A stretch of DNA of 64,000 bases from the NCBI RefSeq assembly GCF_019925205.1, contig NC_083567.1:6076001-6140000 (forward strand), given 5' to 3'. Shown here piece after piece: positions 37,704-49,918 of the stretch. Each line of letters begins with the position of its first letter. The stretch's first letter is position 1. The notes under the pieces are model-generated. The model was not told the DNA's origin. It was given only the letters and a program-made list of their open reading frames with translations, and did no database searches. Source of the stretch: Metopolophium dirhodum. Lineage: Eukaryota; Arthropoda; Insecta; Hemiptera; Aphididae. The position numbers and the translations under genes are program-made.

Positions 37704-37973
37704 TCAATCCCACTCAAAAGTAACCTCAAAACAATCCCGATCAAACAATGTACCCAATTCCCTCACAGACAAAACAAAATCGTTCGCGTTGATGTCGAAC
37801 AACAATATCTGTTGGTACAACTGATTTAATTGAAAAATTTTAATCTTGATAACTACCACTAGAGAGCCTTTAACGAATGTCTCTTCGCAGGAAAAATTTT
37901 TTGTCGGATCCATGATATCCGTGACGTCACTGTTATCTATGCACGTCTCTGTGATACCATTCTGTATTATCAT
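37704..37973 (-). CDS. Short unknown ORF, part of an inverted duplication
   Basis: 89 codons from MIIQNGITETCIDNSDVTDI to a stop about 45 bp upstream of the likely RpL28 leader exon. I do not recognise the protein. Its first third (GITETC...CEETFV) is duplicated in inverse orientation at about 38763-38850, where the frame continues differently. It could be the residue of a gene, an exon of the neighbouring zinc-finger locus, or a chance frame. The N-terminal block is conserved as protein in both copies, which mildly favours real coding ancestry. Confidence 0.25.
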   Translation of the reverse strand: MIIQNGITETCIDNSDVTDIMDPTKNFSCEETFVKGSLVVVIKIKIFQLNQLYQQILLFDINANDFVLSVRELGTLFDRDCFEVTFEWD

Positions 37974-38863
37974 TTATCAGCGATACAATAATATTGAATG
38001 TCGTCGTCTTTTTAATAATTTAAATATATTTTTATTAATTAATTATTAAAATGTTTAATTGATACCAATATTGAATGCAGAAATTATACAACCGTTTTAG
38101 ATTATTGTTATAGCTGTAGCTTACATTTAAAATATAAATGATTATGAGAAATGCTTATTGAATTTGAAAATATAAACTTCTTAGTTATATTTCAAAATAG
38201 GAATAAATAAATAATAATAACAATCACTATTCACTATAATACACAAACCTAGTGGTCATTTTGGTTACAATTATAATAATATACAGCTTTGACATAATAT
38301 AAAAAAAAATAGTAAACAATTATAATATAATGTAATATCAAAAAATTGAATTATCAATCATAAATTCATAAATCACTTAAGGACGGACATACCTAGTGGT
38401 CAAATAATAAATTTTAGTTATAATAAAATTATAATATACAACTCTAATCCAGTTATTGTAAAAAATGACTTAGTACAATTTGAAAATGAACATAACATGT
38501 TTAATCGTTGATCATTTAAATGGGTTCTGACATGTTTAATTAAATTTGCCTTTAAAGCAAATGATTCTTCACAATTATTACAAAAATATATGTTCTTTTT
38601 AACAGGTTTTTTTTTAGGTATATTTATATGTTTAATCCTATGGTGCTTATTTAAACCGGATATAGAATTATAATTTGAATCGCAAACTTCACAATTAAAC
38701 TTTTTTACAATTAATTAATAAAAATATATTTAAATTATTAAAAAGACGACGAATCTTTATCTTATTACATGGTATCACAGAGACGTGCATAGATAACAGT
38801 GATGTCACGGATATGGATCCGACAAAAAATTTTTCCTGCGAAGAGACATTCGTAGCCTTTATG
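37862..38863. repeat. Inverted duplication flanking a zinc-finger fragment
   Basis: Arm A (about 37862-38045) and arm B (about 38711-38863) are inverse copies, sharing TTAATTAATAAAAATATATT, AAAAAGACGACGA, GGTATCACAGAGACGTGCAT and GGATCCGACAAAAAATTTTT. The 0.66 kb spacer holds the C2H2 fragment. Each arm has a few indels relative to the other, so the event is not recent. Confidence 0.7.
38418..38716 (-). pseudogene. C2H2 zinc-finger fragment
   Basis: An open frame without a start codon encodes two well-formed fingers, CEVCDSNYNSISGLNKHHRI followed by KH (C-x2-C-x12-H-x4-H) and CNNCEESFALKANLIKHVRT followed by H (C-x2-C-x12-H-x3-H). A third begins CSFSNCTKSFFTITGLEL and loses its histidines before a stop. 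C2H2 fingers normally bind DNA or RNA. There is an AG just before the first finger, so it may be a terminal exon of a minus-strand gene, but upstream lies arm B of an inverted duplication and no partner exon is visible. Likely broken. Confidence 0.6.
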
Positions 38864-39990
38864 GGATGTCACGGGGACCTTGGCAAAATAGGTAGGTATG
38901 TCAGCAAGAATACGAGACGTAGTCCGGTTACCGCATCACACCCTTACCAACCATAGTCGTAGTTCGCCTCATTTCATTGGCCGTTAAATTACCCGGCCAA
39001 CATATTAGAGTTGTGAACTAGCTAAAATCATAGATAATATTATAAGAATGGATAGGACATAAGAACTTATCACATGAAACTTTAGTGATACTATTAAGGT
39101 TATATGGGGCAAATATTGATATGATAATTGATAAATAATAATAAATATTTTAAATATTTTAAATATTTAATAAAGTTTAGAGTAATTTTCCAGGCACAAG
39201 TGGCACAACAATCAAAATAAAAACTGACAAATATCTAAATATAACTGACTATCATGTTATCATTATTATTTAATAAAATAGTTTCTTATGTTATCTATGG
39301 CTAAAATATGGTGTGAGGAGTCGTGGTCAGCGAACACGATGCGTAAAAGTTGCTGACATACCTATCTATTTTGTCATGGTTGGCACTATGTTCATAGTGG
39401 TTATCAATAATATAGTACCGTGGTTTGTCTTATACTTTTATCTTAATAATATGCTTAATATGCTATATTATTATGCTGTAAAATGTAAATATTATACCGA
39501 TTTGTCGTAGTTTTGTATTTTTGTCATGTAAGCATCTTGGTTTTTCCGTTTTTATTCGTTTTACTTCTCGAATTCTTGTAAGCCTGTTGTAACTTATAAC
39601 TTTTCTACTCTTCGTATCAGCTGCTGGCTGCTGCATCTCCATCATAGTTTAAAGAATTGTACGATCTTCATATTTCTGTAATTCTGTCGTAATCGTTCAG
39701 TGACACTCACACACCATAGTAGTATACTTTTACCAGTGTACTGTAATACTGTATAGTGAGTAGTGACCAGACCAGTGGCAGTGTTCAGTGTTTTTCTTCA
39801 CTATTCTTGTCTATGGTTCAGTGTTCGCCCTAAACTCTTCACCACGACCATCCGGAATGGACAGGAGATAATCTATTAAAATCTATATTTTCATTGTCTT
39901 GTCTACGCGTTCAATACATCATACATAGTACCACCATAGTGCATATTAATAATTTTTGGTTAAAATAAAAACAAAAACACATACCCAAAC
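38864..39990. other. Intergenic and 5' flank of the PB1/UBA-like gene
   Basis: No gene supported. The last few hundred bases should contain the promoter and 5' UTR of the gene starting at 39991; they have no clear TATA box. Short open frames at 39313-39645 on both strands are mutually overlapping and look spurious. Confidence 0.4.
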
Positions 39991-42900
39991 ATGTCTGACG
40001 ATTTTATTACATTTAACATTCGCTTTAAAAAATCACTATTTGAACTTAAAATAAAAACTCCTGGAGATGTATCTGGATTTATTGAAAAACTGGTAAATAA
40101 ATATATTGATAGCATTAACAATTATTATTAACTGGCGATTAATTTTACCAATTAATTTCACTGTTTTTTATTAGCTTCTAGCATAAACTATTAGTTATAT
40201 CTTAAGAATTGATTTCACTCTTATCTTTAGATATAAATTATATTAAATTTGTAGTATTAATTATTTTATAGAAAAATGAATTAAAATTAGAGGAAACAGA
40301 CGATTTAGTGATATTGTGTCCAACACCTGACGGAAAGATGGTAAGATAATTTTAATACATAATATTTTAATCCATTATTGTTAATTAATTCTTCTACCAC
40401 TTCATTCACATATGGTTATACCTTTGATATACAAATATCTTGCTGTTCTATATTAAATTTGCTTTATTGGAAATACTTTTTTAATTGTAGATTTCCCTTG
40501 TGTATGTTTCAAATAGAGAAAATATATACGTTACAGCAGTAGTCAAAGATCAAAATAATGTTTTATACATGATGACTTTTTTAAACATGCTTACCCCCAT
40601 TTTTCCTTTTATAATACATTTGTTAAAATTCTGAATTTTATCATTTTTAAGTACCTACATAATACATTTGGTAGTTATCGGCCTTCAAGACCATACTGAC
40701 AAACATATGCTATGCCATCTCTCTCTGTTCAACGCTAAGACTCCACTTTGCGTCTGGTATAATTTGCTTCACATCTCTCATTACCTAGTCCTCCCATCTT
40801 AATATTGGTCGTCCTATTGATCTTTTTCTACTGGAGTGCCACATTTTACTAAGTATGTAAGTAATTCAACTTTTTGCCATGCATGGCCAGCTCATCAGAG
40901 CCGCCTCTTCCTTAGTTCCACTATAATTGGTTTTTGGTACATCTCTTTAATCTCCGCATTATTTCTGATTCTTCATTCTCTTGTATTTGCATCTATGCAT
41001 GGTCCAAAGATGGATCTAAGAATTTTTTTCAAATATTAGAAGACTTGTTCTTTGTGGACCGTCCATGTTTTGCATCCATACATTACCACCGGAGGTATCA
41101 GAGTTCTATATAATTGCGCCTTTAGGTTCTTAGATATGATCCTTGACTTAAACATCTTGCTCAGTCTAAAATAGCATATATTTCTTGCTTGTATCCTTGT
41201 TTTTATTTTCTCTTGTATTTCATTGTTCTGAGTTATAAGTATACCTTACCTAGGTAATTGAACTCCTTTACTCTTTTAAATTTATACATTCCCACTTCCA
41301 AGTGCCGGTGAGCCTCTGGCAAAAAATTTTTATGGGCTATCATATAGGTAGTCTATATTTCCAAACCAACTCTTTTTGTTGTTTCTAATCATTTTTGGGT
41401 TCGTCCAACAGGTTTTGTCACCAGGTCATCCACATAAGCCAGAAGTCCTATCTTTGTTTCACCTAATTGTATTCCTCTTTGACCATGGCTAAAGCTTTGA
41501 ATTACTTTTTCTAGTGCTATGTTAAATAATATCAATGATAATTAGGTCAAAGGACTTTTTTGCAGTGCATTCTGAATGCATTGGGCGATGGGTGCGCCAC
41601 TTTCCCAACGCTGGATCTAACCTATACCTAAAGACCATATTTTCAAATTTTCAATATTTTTTTGTAATACTTAAGATCTAAGGAGTGTACAAGCTTTTAT
41701 TTTTCAAATGCGTACCCCCTCTTTTTTACTACAATTTATTTAGATGGTGATTTTCTTGAAAATTGGTTGTATCTAAATCAAAATTCTAATAAGTAGTTTC
41801 TGAGTTATTAAAATGTTTACACTAAGGATAATAATCCTAAAATATGGTTTTACAAAAATATAAACTATATGTAATATTAAATATAGTATTCATTATACTT
41901 AGATCATTTTTACAAATGATTTATATTGATGGATCAATAGTGATTAGTCCACAAATATTTACCTAAACACCATGGACATAAAGTACACAAAGTTATATAG
42001 ATAACTCAAAAAGTACTAGTTCAAATTTTGATTCTCAAACAAAAAAAATTATATATTTAAAAGTGAAAAAGATGTTTCCTATATGAAAAGCAGAAGTTTG
42101 TTTTATCTCAGGATCATCCTTAAGTGGTACAAAAGACCTCGAGTATTTGAAAATATGGTCTTCAAGTATAATTAAAAATTCTAAATATCAGAATGTGAAA
42201 TATGTTTAATTTAAATTTTAAATATACCAAAATAGGGTGAGCATGTCTAAAAAATCATCTATATAATAATTATATTTCATTTTTACATATTTATTATTTT
42301 GTATTTCATTTTATAAATACCTATATATTATGTACCTGTGCCTAGTATTATATTCAAACTTCTCAGTTAAAAATAATTTTTTTGTAGATGGAAATCCATT
42401 CAGATGATGATATTGAGTTTTTAAAGGTAAAGTTTATAATTTTGCATTATATTAAAATAGTTGTTGAAATTTCTTTGTATTTATATTTTAAATTTCAAAT
42501 AAAAAATATTGTTTCAGTTATTAAGTAACAGTAATAGTGTTTAATAATAGATAAATTTGCTTCAATATAAAAGTTATCAAATCTTTTTATATGTTTTTTA
42601 ATAATCTTAGAATAGAGTAAAATCTCTGATTTTAAAAATTGTAGAGAATAATATTTTTAAGGTATGACATGTGGTTTGTCATAATAATATCTGAAAATAA
42701 TTGAATATCCATTTAAATTAACAATATTTTTTGATTTTTTATGTCAAATATGAAATAAAAAATAAAACTAGGTAGATTACTCAAAATCATAATAAACTAT
42801 TTTACATTAATGTGTTTTATCTATGCGGCAAGTAAATCTGAGATAGAAAACAAATATTGTGCTGACATCCTCTAAACTATGCTACAATTAATTTGAACAA

Positions 42901-45900
42901 TATATTATTATTTTTTTTTGATTTGAAACTTTTATAATAGTTAAATTAAATTGGAGTAATGGACATTTGGCGGTGTAATCCTGTACCACTCCGCTCCGCT
43001 CATCTAAAATTTAAATACTTATAACTCAACTACTCGCCCTAAATTCAATTTTTATGGAACAAAATACTTAGAAAAATATTCTGCTTTAGAATATGAAATT
43101 AAAATTGTCATTCAAAAAAGTAAAAAAACATTAAAAATTATCCGACTAACAGACATTTACTGGTGCTAAGTATTAATGTGATAATTATAGTCTGGATTTA
43201 TATGTTTTTACATTTTGTTATTGAGTTAATGCTATCTTAAGTAAAAAATGTTGACTATTAATTTGTCCCAGTTCATAGGAAAACGTTTTTTTTTTTATTA
43301 TTTTAGAATATTTCATGGGTTAGGAAATATATAGATTGTTTAGCATATTTTGTAGATTGTGAAAAAAATACAAGTTTATTTTATTTTATAATAATTGTTA
43401 TTCATATTAATGTTACAGTACCTGAAAAATGATTTTATCAACCATAATTTTTTTTTATATACAGGGTGATTCTTTTATCATTAAACACTCATTATTTCAA
43501 AAAGTATAAATGTTTTTGATAATATTTTTATCTAGTTTCAATTGTTTGAAAATCAACGTTTTTATTCAAAAATGATATTTTTATTCTTTTAATTTTTTAT
43601 GTTTTTTTTACTTTTTTGAATGACAACAGTTAGTTTTAATTTCATATTCCAAAGCAGAATATTTTTCTAAGTATTTTGATTCATAAAAATCGAATTTTGG
43701 CAAGTAGTTGAATTATAAGTATTTAAATTTTAGGTACAGGATTACCCCGTCAAATGTCCACTACTCCGATTTAATAAACCTTAAATATTTATAAGTTATA
43801 ACTCATAAACTACTCGTCCTAAATTTGATTTTTTTTGTATCAAAATACTTGGAAAATATTCTGCTTTCGAATATGAAATTAAACTCAATGATTTCATTCA
43901 AAAAAGTAAAAACTTAAAAAATTATAAGGACATGAAATATTCAAAATTATAATTTATTAATAAAAATATTGTTTTTCAAACAACTTGAAACTATGTAAAA
44001 AAGCATTTTCAAAAACATTTATACATTTTGAAATAATGACTAATTCATGATAAAAGAATCACCTTGAATATAATTTCGAAAAAAAACACGCAGTGATAGC
44101 AACAGTTATATTGCTGCACTGAGTTATTGATATGTATTACTTTATCTATAGGTACTGATAACAATAACAGGTATTTTTAGTTATCTAAAGATTCTAAAGT
44201 ACAAATATTTGGTTTTGCGACATATGTTTTTAAGTTTTTAAAATAAAAAAGACCCTTTTAAAACAATGGATTTTACCGTTCAACACCAAAGACACTATTT
44301 AACTGTTACAGTGCAATTGTTCGACTAAGCAAGTGTGTACCGCAGTATTGTTAAAGAAAATATTAAAAAATTGCATATTTAAGCTTATAACGATTCATTG
44401 ATTATTTGAACATATTTTTCTAATTTTTAAAAGACTATAAGGAGAATATATGTAGGTTTTTAGAGAAAATTCAATTGGCATTTTTTTAAAATAGCCCAAA
44501 TAAGATGCTAATATTCTTTTAAAAAATTTTCTTCCAATATTCTTTTAGTCAAAATAAAATATGCAAAAAATATGCTTTTTTATTAAAATATTCTCTTGAA
44601 TTAAAAATATGCATTTATATGCAAAATTAATAAACACATCATACAAAAAAAGGTGGATAAGTGGATGTCGCTTTGCTGTACAGTAGGTTACAAGTGGGTC
44701 ACTGTAATGGATGGTGTTAAATTTGAATTCAATGATATAATATCATTGTATAAGAAAAACGATTCTGAGCGAAAACGGTCAGTCAGCCTATGATATTACC
44801 AAGTATATTTGATGATATTATTGTGAATAAAGTAATTTATAAATAACCTATTTACGTGGAGCCTTGTTTTCAATTTTCAATCCTTAGCTATAAAAGTTGA
44901 ACATTTTATAAATTTTTAACTACAAAATAATTATTAAATTATAAATTTGAAAAATTCTGTCCAAATTTGATCTTTAAATGCTTATAAAAAAAAACTGTGC
45001 CTATGTATTTTCAATATTTTTCAACTGCTATTGTAAAAATATATCAGGAGTCTTGTATTAAATTTTTACACTTTTTGGCCCAACAGATAAAACTTTATTG
45101 ATATTTATAGAAAAAAAAACTAAAAAAATTGAAAACTGAAAATGCCCGTAAACAGCTCAAAAAGTGTCAAAATATTTTCAAAATTGTATGGTGTATAGGA
45201 AATGCTAATATAAACATTCAGTGAAATTTTCATGTATCTACAGTTATTCGTTTTTGAATTACAAGAAAATAAGGAAATCGGTACATGAGAAATCGAGTGA
45301 ATATCTAATGTTGTAAAAATATGAATTTAAAACGCTCATAAAAATTTAATTTGACTTTCTTGTAGAAATTTTTTTTTTGATAAAGTTAGACAAACTTATG
45401 AGGAATCTTGTATTAGATTTTAAAATCTTAGATTTAAAAAGAAAATTTTTTATGAATTTCTAACTCAAAATAATTTGCAAATTTTCGTGATTTTTCCGTA
45501 TTTTTTCAAGATTTGAACTTTAAACGTGTATAAAAAAAAACTGTGACTAAGGATTTTTAATTTTTTTCATCTGCCTTTGAAACAATAACCTAGGAGCCTT
45601 CTATTAAATTTTCAAGCTTTTTTACCCAACAAATAAAATTTTATTGATATTTATAGAAAAAAAACTGAAAACTGACAATGTCCGTAAACAGTTCAAAAAA
45701 AGTCAAATTATTTTCAAAATTGTATTGTGTATAGAAAATGCAAATATAAACAACCAGTGAAAATTTCATGCATCTACGGTCATTTGTTTTAGAGTTACAC
45801 CAATAACCAAAATCGATTTTGCGTAAAAATTCCCGTTTTTCCTTAATTTTTCTTTTGTTTTTCACATCGCTATTGAAAACTACTGGGAAATTAAAATTTT

Positions 45901-48900
45901 GACCTCCCCAATGCACCAACGATATTCACTTTCCCATCGAACAAGATACTGAAGTCGAAAATCGAAGCATTATTTCGACTACTTATCGTGTACACAGACA
46001 CAAAAATAAAAAAATAAAAAAAAAACCCACATCATTGTAAAATCAATACATTCATCGTTTCACTCAGAATCTAAAACTGATATAAATAGATACATAATAT
46101 GCAAGATAATTAAGGGAATAATACAAACTGATCTAAATAGATACACAATATGCAAATTAATTAAGAGGACGCCACACCCGCATGTGTTGTCTCCGTCTTA
46201 CAAACGCGGAACATACCAAATTTACGCTCAGAAATTCGAGTTTTATGCCGTTCGTTTAAAAATTGGAGTGAATCGACCTATTATGAAACTTGATGGTAAG
46301 AACATTATCTGTGTTTTGTTGGAAATTTTTTTACGATGATTCAATTTTTAAGTGAGTTATGAGCATTTTTAATTTACATTTATTATACACGCCATAACTC
46401 ACTTAAAAACTGAATCATCGTAAAAAAACTTCCAACAAAACACAGATAATGTTCTTACCATCAAGTTTCATAATAGGTCGATTCACTCCAATTTTTAAAC
46501 TAACAGCATAAAACTTGAATTTCTGAGGGTAAATTTGGTATGTTACGCGTTTGTAAGACGGAGACAACACATGCGGGTGTGGCGTCCTCTTAAGCGAATA
46601 ATACAAAACCTGATATAAATAGAAACATAAAGTTGACAACTATATTTTGTTCTATGTGCTCTAGTGTCATTTGTACGACAGTCAGTTAAAATGTTTTTAT
46701 ATGTACTAAAAGAACGTCAACTGAAGTCACAGATGCTTAATGCAAATCAGTTATTATAACCAGTGAAAAATTACTTATTCTTCAATATTTCCATTTAAAA
46801 CTTTAGCTATGTTTTTCAAAATGACGAGCCCTTTTTTTATTTTTGGAGTTGAACAATTTTTTTTTTATTTCTTTTTTCTCCAGGTATTTTTTGAAGTTTA
46901 CCAATTGTATTTTCAATTAGATTTTTAGAATCAACAAGAGACACATTAGACTTTTCTTAACTTTTGATGGATGTTACGAGCACAAGAAAATGGGCTTTAA
47001 TAAATATTAGATCGTTTTCTACGGTTTCTAAGTCAAATACTGTTTTACATTTAAGTACATTTTTGACCATTACATTCTTCAATAGCTTTTTTTAAACCTT
47101 GGAAATTATTAGAGTTAAAAATAGCAGCTTCCAACCACGTTCCCCATCTGGTTAGTACTGGTTCAGGGGGCAACGGAATATCTTGTAATATTTATTTATA
47201 CACTTGTACATGATATGGAGATAATAGAAATACTTTTTTTATATTATTAATTTATTTATTTATGTCTGGATACATTTCTCTAGCCCTTTCTGCAACCCTA
47301 TTGAACACATAAGCCCATCGCCCAGTACATTCAGAATGCACTGCAGTCAACATTTTCAAAAAAAATGGGTGGTTTGCATTTGAAAAATAAAAGTTTGTAT
47401 CGTTACAGGATTTTTTAGCAATTATTCCCCATTCATTATAAAAGAAAAAATGGGGCTTGAGCATGTTTGGTGAATACTTAGGTCTTAGATACACAATATT
47501 TGTATTATTTATTCTTTTACAATATATCTTAAATAATTATATTAGTGAGGTATAAACTTGCATATTGGAATAATTGTACTATATTAACAGTTGAAAATTC
47601 AAATTGTGTCTTTGGAATTGAACAGTTGGATTTTTTTTCAAAAACAGTAATTTGACAAACCTAATATTTGATGTTTTGATAAACTAATGTTGTCCTTATG
47701 AGTATACGTTAGGTAAAGTAATATGTAATAGCACGATGACTTAATAGTACCATCGCTCAGTATTTCATTTTATGAAAATTATACAAAAGTTATGGTTGGA
47801 AAATACTTTTTGGGTACAATAATAATTTTAAAATTAAAATTAAGTACTATTTTTTCTAACTAGTGAGAAAATTTTCAAATTTTAGTAAAATTGCTAAATA
47901 ATCTAAATATTCTCAAATAGGTATGAAAGACAACTTTTTTTTGCTCATAAACTGCTTATTATACTCAAAAACAATAAAAATGTATCATAGTTTTACCATA
48001 TTAATCAATTAATTTGTTAATATATTTTTTTTATCAGTTTTCGATAATAATTTTTAATGGTTATAGACTTAATTATTTACTTATTTACAGTATTTATTAA
48101 TTATAGAAAACAAAACTTGCCTATAATGCTGTAACGAAAGAAATTTATTGCAATGTAGAACTTGTGGTAACTGTAATTCATGAACTGCCAGATGACACAA
48201 AAGCTCAATTTGTGGTAGTAAAAACATTTATTTTATGATTTTATGAAAATATTAATTATAGTTTGAATTTCAGATGTTATCAAATAAAATTGACAAATTA
48301 GCATCTAAAATTGATGGATTATCCGATGACTTTACCAAAAAAATTGATGAAAATAAAACCAGTACTTTTTCAAGTATTAGGTATTTTAAAATATATATCA
48401 TATTTTTTTAAATAGTTTACTCATTAAAATGTATATATTATATAGGTCGATTTTGGCCGAACACTTAGACATAGGTTCTGGAAACAAATCCAAGAATAAT
48501 TCCTTAGGTAATTATAAGTTTGAAAAACATAATGAGATATAAATTTCAAATAAACAACAGTTTTTTTTTTTTTAAATATATGTATTGATTTAGGCGAAGA
48601 AGACCTAGACATAAAGTCCAACCTTAGTCTGCGCCAAAAAAAAATCAAGAAGGACAAGGAAAAGTTGTCATCAACTGCAGGAACTAATGATGTAAAGTTA
48701 AAATATAATTGCCACAATAACTGATAATTTTAATTAAAAATAAACTTTTTATTAAATATTACAGAACTCATCAACCACATCTGAAAACTTAAAATTGGAT
48801 GCACCCACAACTGCTCCACGTCTCATACCCAAAGATATTGATGTTTTATTAGAGATGTTAGTAGCAGATGGGTATACCAACACTATACAGAATATTATAG

Positions 48901-48965
48901 TATTGAAGAGATTTGATAACAATTATGAAAAAGCCAAAAATTATTTAATGTCATCTGCTACATAA
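39991..48965 (+). CDS. PB1/ubiquitin-like and UBA-domain protein
   Basis: Eight exons: 39991-40092, 40272-40340, 42388-42426, 48107-48214, 48274-48380, 48446-48507, 48594-48691, 48765-48965; all phases agree, giving 261 residues. Residues 4-85 look like a PB1 or ubiquitin-like fold: FITFNIRFKKSLFELKI, an acidic PDGKMMEIHSDDDIEFLK resembling the PB1 OPCA motif, then a last strand. The middle is Lys/Ser-rich and probably disordered. Residues about 217-258 (IDVLLEMLVADGYTNTIQNI, then NNYEKAKNYL) fit a three-helix UBA domain. PB1 plus UBA without a zinc finger recalls a reduced p62/NBR1-type ubiquitin receptor, but family membership is not certain; a UBL-UBA shuttle is the alternative. Introns 2 and 3 are 2.0 and 5.7 kb and packed with repeats. 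Confidence 0.75.
40680..41500 (-). pseudogene. LINE ORF2 3' remnant
   Basis: On the minus strand, broken frames spell the C-terminal end typical of insect non-LTR elements: GHAW near 40890, then SSRKRSIGRPILRWEDWVMR near 40775-40835. Stops and shifts are frequent. It lies in intron 2 of the PB1/UBA-like gene, antisense to it. The clade (Jockey/RTE-like) is not determined. Confidence 0.6.
41622..42170. repeat. Inverted-end repeat
   Basis: AAAGACCATATTTTCAAA near 41629 recurs as its complement near 42148-42165. The interior is AT-rich without coding potential. It could be a MITE, but no target duplication is evident. Confidence 0.35.
42600..43130. repeat. Copy of the 905-1560 repeat family
   Basis: Shares AGAGAATAATATTTTTAAGG, the GAGGATGTCAGC word (in complement) and ATTCTGCTTTAGAATATGAA with the repeat at 905-1560 and with the palindrome at 43463-44075. 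Lies in intron 3 of the PB1/UBA-like gene. Confidence 0.5.
43463..44075. mobile_element. Large foldback element, ~300-bp arms
   Basis: The left arm begins CAGGGTGATTCTTTTATCAT and continues through TTTCAAAAAGTATAAATG; the right arm returns the complement, ending ATGATAAAAGAATCACCTTG. The internal ATTCTGCTTTSGAATATGAA and ACTACTCGYCCTAAAT segments are also paired. The hinge is near 43770. A transcript through this intron would fold into a long hairpin. Confidence 0.6.
44645..46073 (-). repeat. Longest family A repeat copy
   Basis: In reverse orientation it runs from the terminus TCTGAGTGAAACGATGAATG (complement near 46052-46072) to CAGTGACCCACTTGTAACCT and GTACAGCAAAGCGACATCCA near 44660. It is about 1.4 kb, the longest of the copies here, and has internal duplication (the GACAAACTT/AATTTTTTA-like block occurs twice). 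It lacks any open frame, so the family is probably mobilised in trans. Confidence 0.6.
46161..46593. mobile_element. TTAA-flanked foldback element (family B), best copy
   Basis: TTAAGAGGACGCCACACCCG starts the left arm, and the exact complement CGGGTGTGGCGTCCTCTTAA ends the right arm. CTCCGTCTTACAAACGCG is mirrored inside, and the hinge is near 46375. It is inserted within a ~55-bp sequence (ACTGATMTAAATAGATACAY) present twice before it and once after it. Confidence 0.7.
46810..47494 (-). pseudogene. hAT-like transposase remnant
   Basis: An 80-codon frame (47494-47252) includes MLTAVHSECTGRWAYVFNRV. Further along the same strand, in a shifted frame near 47110-47195, is PLPPEPVLTRWGTWLEAA, a phrase typical of hAT-type transposases that are abundant in aphid genomes. 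Stops and frameshifts follow. It lies antisense in intron 3 of the PB1/UBA-like gene. The family call rests on the TRWGTWLEA motif alone. Confidence 0.5.
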
Positions 48966-49473
48966 GATCAATTATTATAATTGTTGTTAAAATTTAAATT
49001 CTATTCCTAAGAAGTTTTATTATTTAATAATCATAATTCACATTATACTTAAAAGTTATTAAATTTTTTTTTTTTGCTTATATACTGTACAGGGAAAGTT
49101 TAAATAATATAATTTTTAATAACTGGCTCATAAATATGTTTTTTAAATCTATACTTTTTAGAGGATGGTACATAGTTGACAGTTGTTTTGTGATACAGCT
49201 GCTCAATTTCCTATATACACATTTGAGGACCTGACGTCAGATGATTGTTGTCATTTTGTCTATATTCAATAATAATAATTATTAATATTTAATTACTTTA
49301 TTTTATAATTTAGATTGAAGTATTGTTAAAATTCATCTTAAGAGTGTGCAATAGTAAAAGTACTGCTGTTATCGCGCGTGTGTTGGTGGTATGAACACCT
49401 AGTATCTAGCGCTGCCGCTGCCTATAACGGTCGCAGCACATGACGAGCGTAATTAAACGCTTTTTTACCGAAA

Positions 49474-49796
49474 AACATGGTTTTGTAATTCCAGGAATAC
49501 GGCTTATTGAAGCGTTTTACAGAATAAATACCTATTACAAAAATTGTAGAGCAGAATTTTTTCTAGAAACGTTAGAAGCCCGATTTTTGATATCTTGTTT
49601 CAATCGTCCAATATTGGACGTAAATAAACATGTTTTTTTAAACTTTTTATCAATTAATTATTTAACTAATTAATAAAAAATATCGAAAATCGGGCTTCTT
49701 ACGTTTCTAGAAAAAATTCTCTACAATTTTTGTAATAGGTATTAATACTGTAAAACGCTTCAATAAGCAGTATTCCTGGATTTACGAAACCATGTT
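49474..49796. repeat. Long hairpin, ~120-bp arms
   Basis: Arm 49474-49593 and arm 49680-49796 are near-perfect inverse copies (TTTCTAGAAACGTTAGAAGC against GCTTCTTACGTTTCTAGAAA, and CTTATTGAAGCG against CGCTTCAATAAG). The loop is about 86 bases. Confidence 0.7.
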
Positions 49797-49918
49797 ATTA
49801 TGCCATAATTTGTCTACTAGTGCGCCCTCTTAATTCTTGATAATGATCTATTATTTTGGGCCATGACGGAATTGAGGGCCGCGATAGACGCATGGTTGAA
49901 ATCACGGTTGTAGATATA

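Noticed and set aside
39313..39645. Overlapping 60-65-codon frames on both strands upstream of the PB1/UBA-like gene
   Set aside because: They overlap each other, have no motif, and lie in probable promoter or 5' UTR sequence.
46415..46639. 74-codon frame antisense near 46.5 kb
   Set aside because: Lies entirely within the arm of a foldback element.
49440..49673. 77-codon frame that looks protein-like
   Set aside because: Formed by one arm of a long hairpin and its loop; the other arm gives a disrupted version.
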